64,000 bases of DNA from Streptomyces flaveolus (GTDB lineage: Bacteria > Actinomycetota > Actinomycetes > Streptomycetales > Streptomycetaceae): the NCBI RefSeq assembly GCF_000716535.1, contig NZ_JNWV01000040.1:56158-120157 (forward strand). Direction: 5' to 3'. This document shows positions 62,574 through 64,000 of the stretch, piece by piece. Positions within the stretch are counted from its first letter, which is position 1. Each line of letters opens with the position of its first letter. The notes under the pieces are model-generated. The model was not told the origin of the DNA. It ran no database searches and saw only the letters and a program-made list of their open reading frames with translations. A program made the translations under genes and the position numbers.

Positions 62574-63572
62574 CTACTCGGCGGGGGCGGGGACGATCCG
62601 GGCGGTCAGGAGGTTGGGGTCGTCGTCCGTGAAGTAGGCGGCGCTGGCGACGTACGCCGTGCGGCCGCGTACGGCGAGGGAGGTCGGACCCTGAAGTCCG
62701 TCGGCGGCGGTGAGCACGACGGTGTGCCGGCCACCGGGCTCGACCCGGGCCACCTCGTTGTCCTTGTTGATCGCGGCCAGCAGGGTGTCGCCGCGGCCGG
62801 TGAACGCGAAGTCGTCGATGTCCACGAGGCCGGTGGCCCGGGTCGAGACGGGACCGGCCGCGCCGTGGCGGGTGACCGGTATGCGCAGCACGGTGCCCCG
62901 GTCGAGGTTCGACACCCAGACCGCGCCGTTGTGCACCTTGATGCCGTTCGCGCCCAGGAACCCGTCGGCCGCCAGCTCGGGTGCCGTGGACCACGCGGTC
63001 GGGGTCCCGCCGGTGATCGGCACGCGCCAGACCGTGCCCAGGACCGAGTCGGCCGCGTACAGCAGACCGCCGCGCTCGTCCAGCGCCAGGCCGTTGGGCA
63101 GACCGTCGGCCGGGAGGGCGGCGATCCGGTGCGGGGTGCCGCCCGGCCGCAGGCGCCACAGGCCGGTCAGGTCGCTGCTGCCGGTGGCGTACAGGAAGTA
63201 CAGCGTCCCGTCGTGCGTGCGGACGATCCCGCCCAGGAACGGCGAGGTGAGGGCGGGGGTGACGGAGCCGGCGGGCGGCTCGGGCAGCGTCGCGAGGACG
63301 TGCGCCCGGCCGTCGGGGGCGACTCGGGCGACCTGGCGGCTGTAGGCGAAGGTGACGACCGCGCTGCCGCCGGGCTCCAGGGTGATGTTCTCCGGCCGCT
63401 GCCCCGCGCTCACGTCCAGGTGCGCGAAGAAGCGCGCGTGGGACGCCGAGGCGACCGGGGCCGTGGGGGCCGGGGCGGCGGTGGCGGGGCCGGTCGCCGT
63501 GACAGCGAGGGCGGCGACCACCGCCGTGGCCAGGAGGCCGGTACGCGTCCGCGTCGTCATGGGGCGGGTCAT
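62574..63572 (-). CDS. Secreted beta-propeller protein (SMP-30/ScyD-like)
   Basis: The 332-aa exported protein has a signal peptide (RTGLLATAVVAALAVTATGPATAAP) and repeated propeller blades (GGIVRTHDGTLYFLYA, LPNGLALDERGGLLYAADS, GANGIKVHNGAVWVSN, LVDIDDFAFTGRGDTLLAA). It is close to gluconolactonase/SMP-30-like and ScyD/ScyE-annotated proteins. The ATG at 63572 has AAGGA 5 nt upstream; an in-frame start 27 nt earlier is less likely. Confidence 0.85.
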   Translation of the reverse strand: MTRPMTTRTRTGLLATAVVAALAVTATGPATAAPAPTAPVASASHARFFAHLDVSAGQRPENITLEPGGSAVVTFAYSRQVARVAPDGRAHVLATLPEPPAGSVTPALTSPFLGGIVRTHDGTLYFLYATGSSDLTGLWRLRPGGTPHRIAALPADGLPNGLALDERGGLLYAADSVLGTVWRVPITGGTPTAWSTAPELAADGFLGANGIKVHNGAVWVSNLDRGTVLRIPVTRHGAAGPVSTRATGLVDIDDFAFTGRGDTLLAAINKDNEVARVEPGGRHTVVLTAADGLQGPTSLAVRGRTAYVASAAYFTDDDPNLLTARIVPAPAE

Positions 63573-63791
63573 GTCGTTCCTTGTCTGTGTGATGAACAAG
63601 TGGGTATCTGTGAAAGGCGAGGTGATGGTTCGTCACCGGCGGCCGGCCGGCGCTTCGGGGTGCGGCTGGGGCGACTCCGGCGGGCGTGCCGGTGAAGACG
63701 GCGTCACCCCGGTCACCGGGCCGGTGTTGCTGGTGGCGAACTTGGGTGGGGGTGAGGTGAGTTGGTGTGCGGTGCGCGCTGTCGGACCGGG

Positions 63792-64000
63792 TCACCGGAC
63801 CCTCGTGGCCGGTGCGGCGGGCGCGGGCGGGCGGAACTCGAAGGCCGGCTGGGCCGGTCGCGCGACGACGGGCGGCCCGGTCATCAGCGCGACGAGTTCT
63901 TCCGCGGCCCGTTCGATCCGTTCGGCGAGTCCTTCGGCGCCCCAGTCCTCGGACGCGGCGTACACCCCGGTGGGGACGACGACGGCGCGGAGGTAGGCGA
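63792..64000 (-). CDS. NADPH-dependent FMN reductase family protein, C-terminal fragment (runs off window)
   Basis: The minus-strand frame, open from the window end, reads AYLRAVVVPTGVYAASEDWG, then LAERIERAAEELVALM, and a Pro/Ala-rich tail to a TGA. This matches the C-terminal end of flavodoxin-fold FMN reductases of the MsuE/CE1759 type. The N-terminal two thirds lie outside the window. Confidence 0.7.
   Translation of the reverse strand, partial: AYLRAVVVPTGVYAASEDWGAEGLAERIERAAEELVALMTGPPVVARPAQPAFEFRPPAPAAPATRVR

Overview
The window is high-GC actinobacterial DNA. Third codon positions are strongly G/C, GTG starts are common, gene pairs often overlap as ATGA or GTGA, and most families are typical of Streptomyces (RpiR/MurQ recycling, NhaA-DsbA, DUF2630, ECF42/DGPF pair, SCO-type membrane proteins). 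I read it as a chromosomal segment of a Streptomyces or close relative. I saw no rRNA or tRNA gene, no CRISPR array, no transposase and no phage gene.

Layout. (1) 1-426: tail of a TetR regulator, then 0.8 kb of non-coding DNA with a 66-bp direct repeat. (2) 1.2-10.3 kb: a peptidoglycan-sugar recycling module. A minus-strand operon encodes a BadF-type amino-sugar kinase, a sodium:solute symporter, anhydro-MurNAc kinase (AnmK) and an FAD/Fe-S D-lactate dehydrogenase. It is divergent from an RpiR/SIS regulator and murQ. MurQ releases D-lactate, so the dehydrogenase completes the route. (3) 10.4-16 kb: a secreted GH30 glycosidase, a LuxR-type regulator and a secreted S53 (sedolisin) protease. (4) 16.1-25.8 kb: an AraC/SDR pair, small membrane and secreted proteins, an NhaA-thioredoxin fusion, cysteine-free ribosomal proteins L33 and L36, a GNAT acetyltransferase, a secreted phosphodiester glycosidase and a LysR regulator. 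(5) 26-34.3 kb: an MFS transporter whose 3' end is tandemly duplicated, an SDR pseudogene, a TPR protein, a membrane protein, and a DGPF/ECF42 sigma-factor pair in which the sigma gene is frameshifted by a small palindromic insertion. (6) 34.9-36.9 kb: an XRE/MmyB-type regulator and a compact type III polyketide synthase.

(7) 36.98-57.3 kb is the most interesting part: about 19 kb of co-directional minus-strand genes under a divergently placed ROK regulator. The upstream half is a ribose-type ABC importer, a Gfo/Idh/MocA dehydrogenase, a TIM-barrel isomerase, a secreted PQQ-type sugar dehydrogenase and a ThuA-DUF1080 lipoprotein. The downstream half is an ebo-like metabolite set (EboA, TatD-like EboB, UbiA-like EboC, EboE, alkaline-phosphatase-like EboF). 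The usual sugar-phosphate cyclase (EboD) is absent, and an inositol-3-phosphate-synthase homologue sits in its place with two extra TIM-barrel enzymes. Nearly every junction in this half overlaps, so it is almost certainly co-translated. Inference: a sugar is imported and oxidised, then cyclised to a cyclitol phosphate that is modified and moved by Ebo-type proteins.

(8) 57.5-64 kb: an epoxide hydrolase, an unknown protein, a PAP2 phosphatase, a membrane-anchored Mrr-type nuclease, a MaoC hydratase, a secreted beta-propeller protein and the end of an FMN reductase running off the window.
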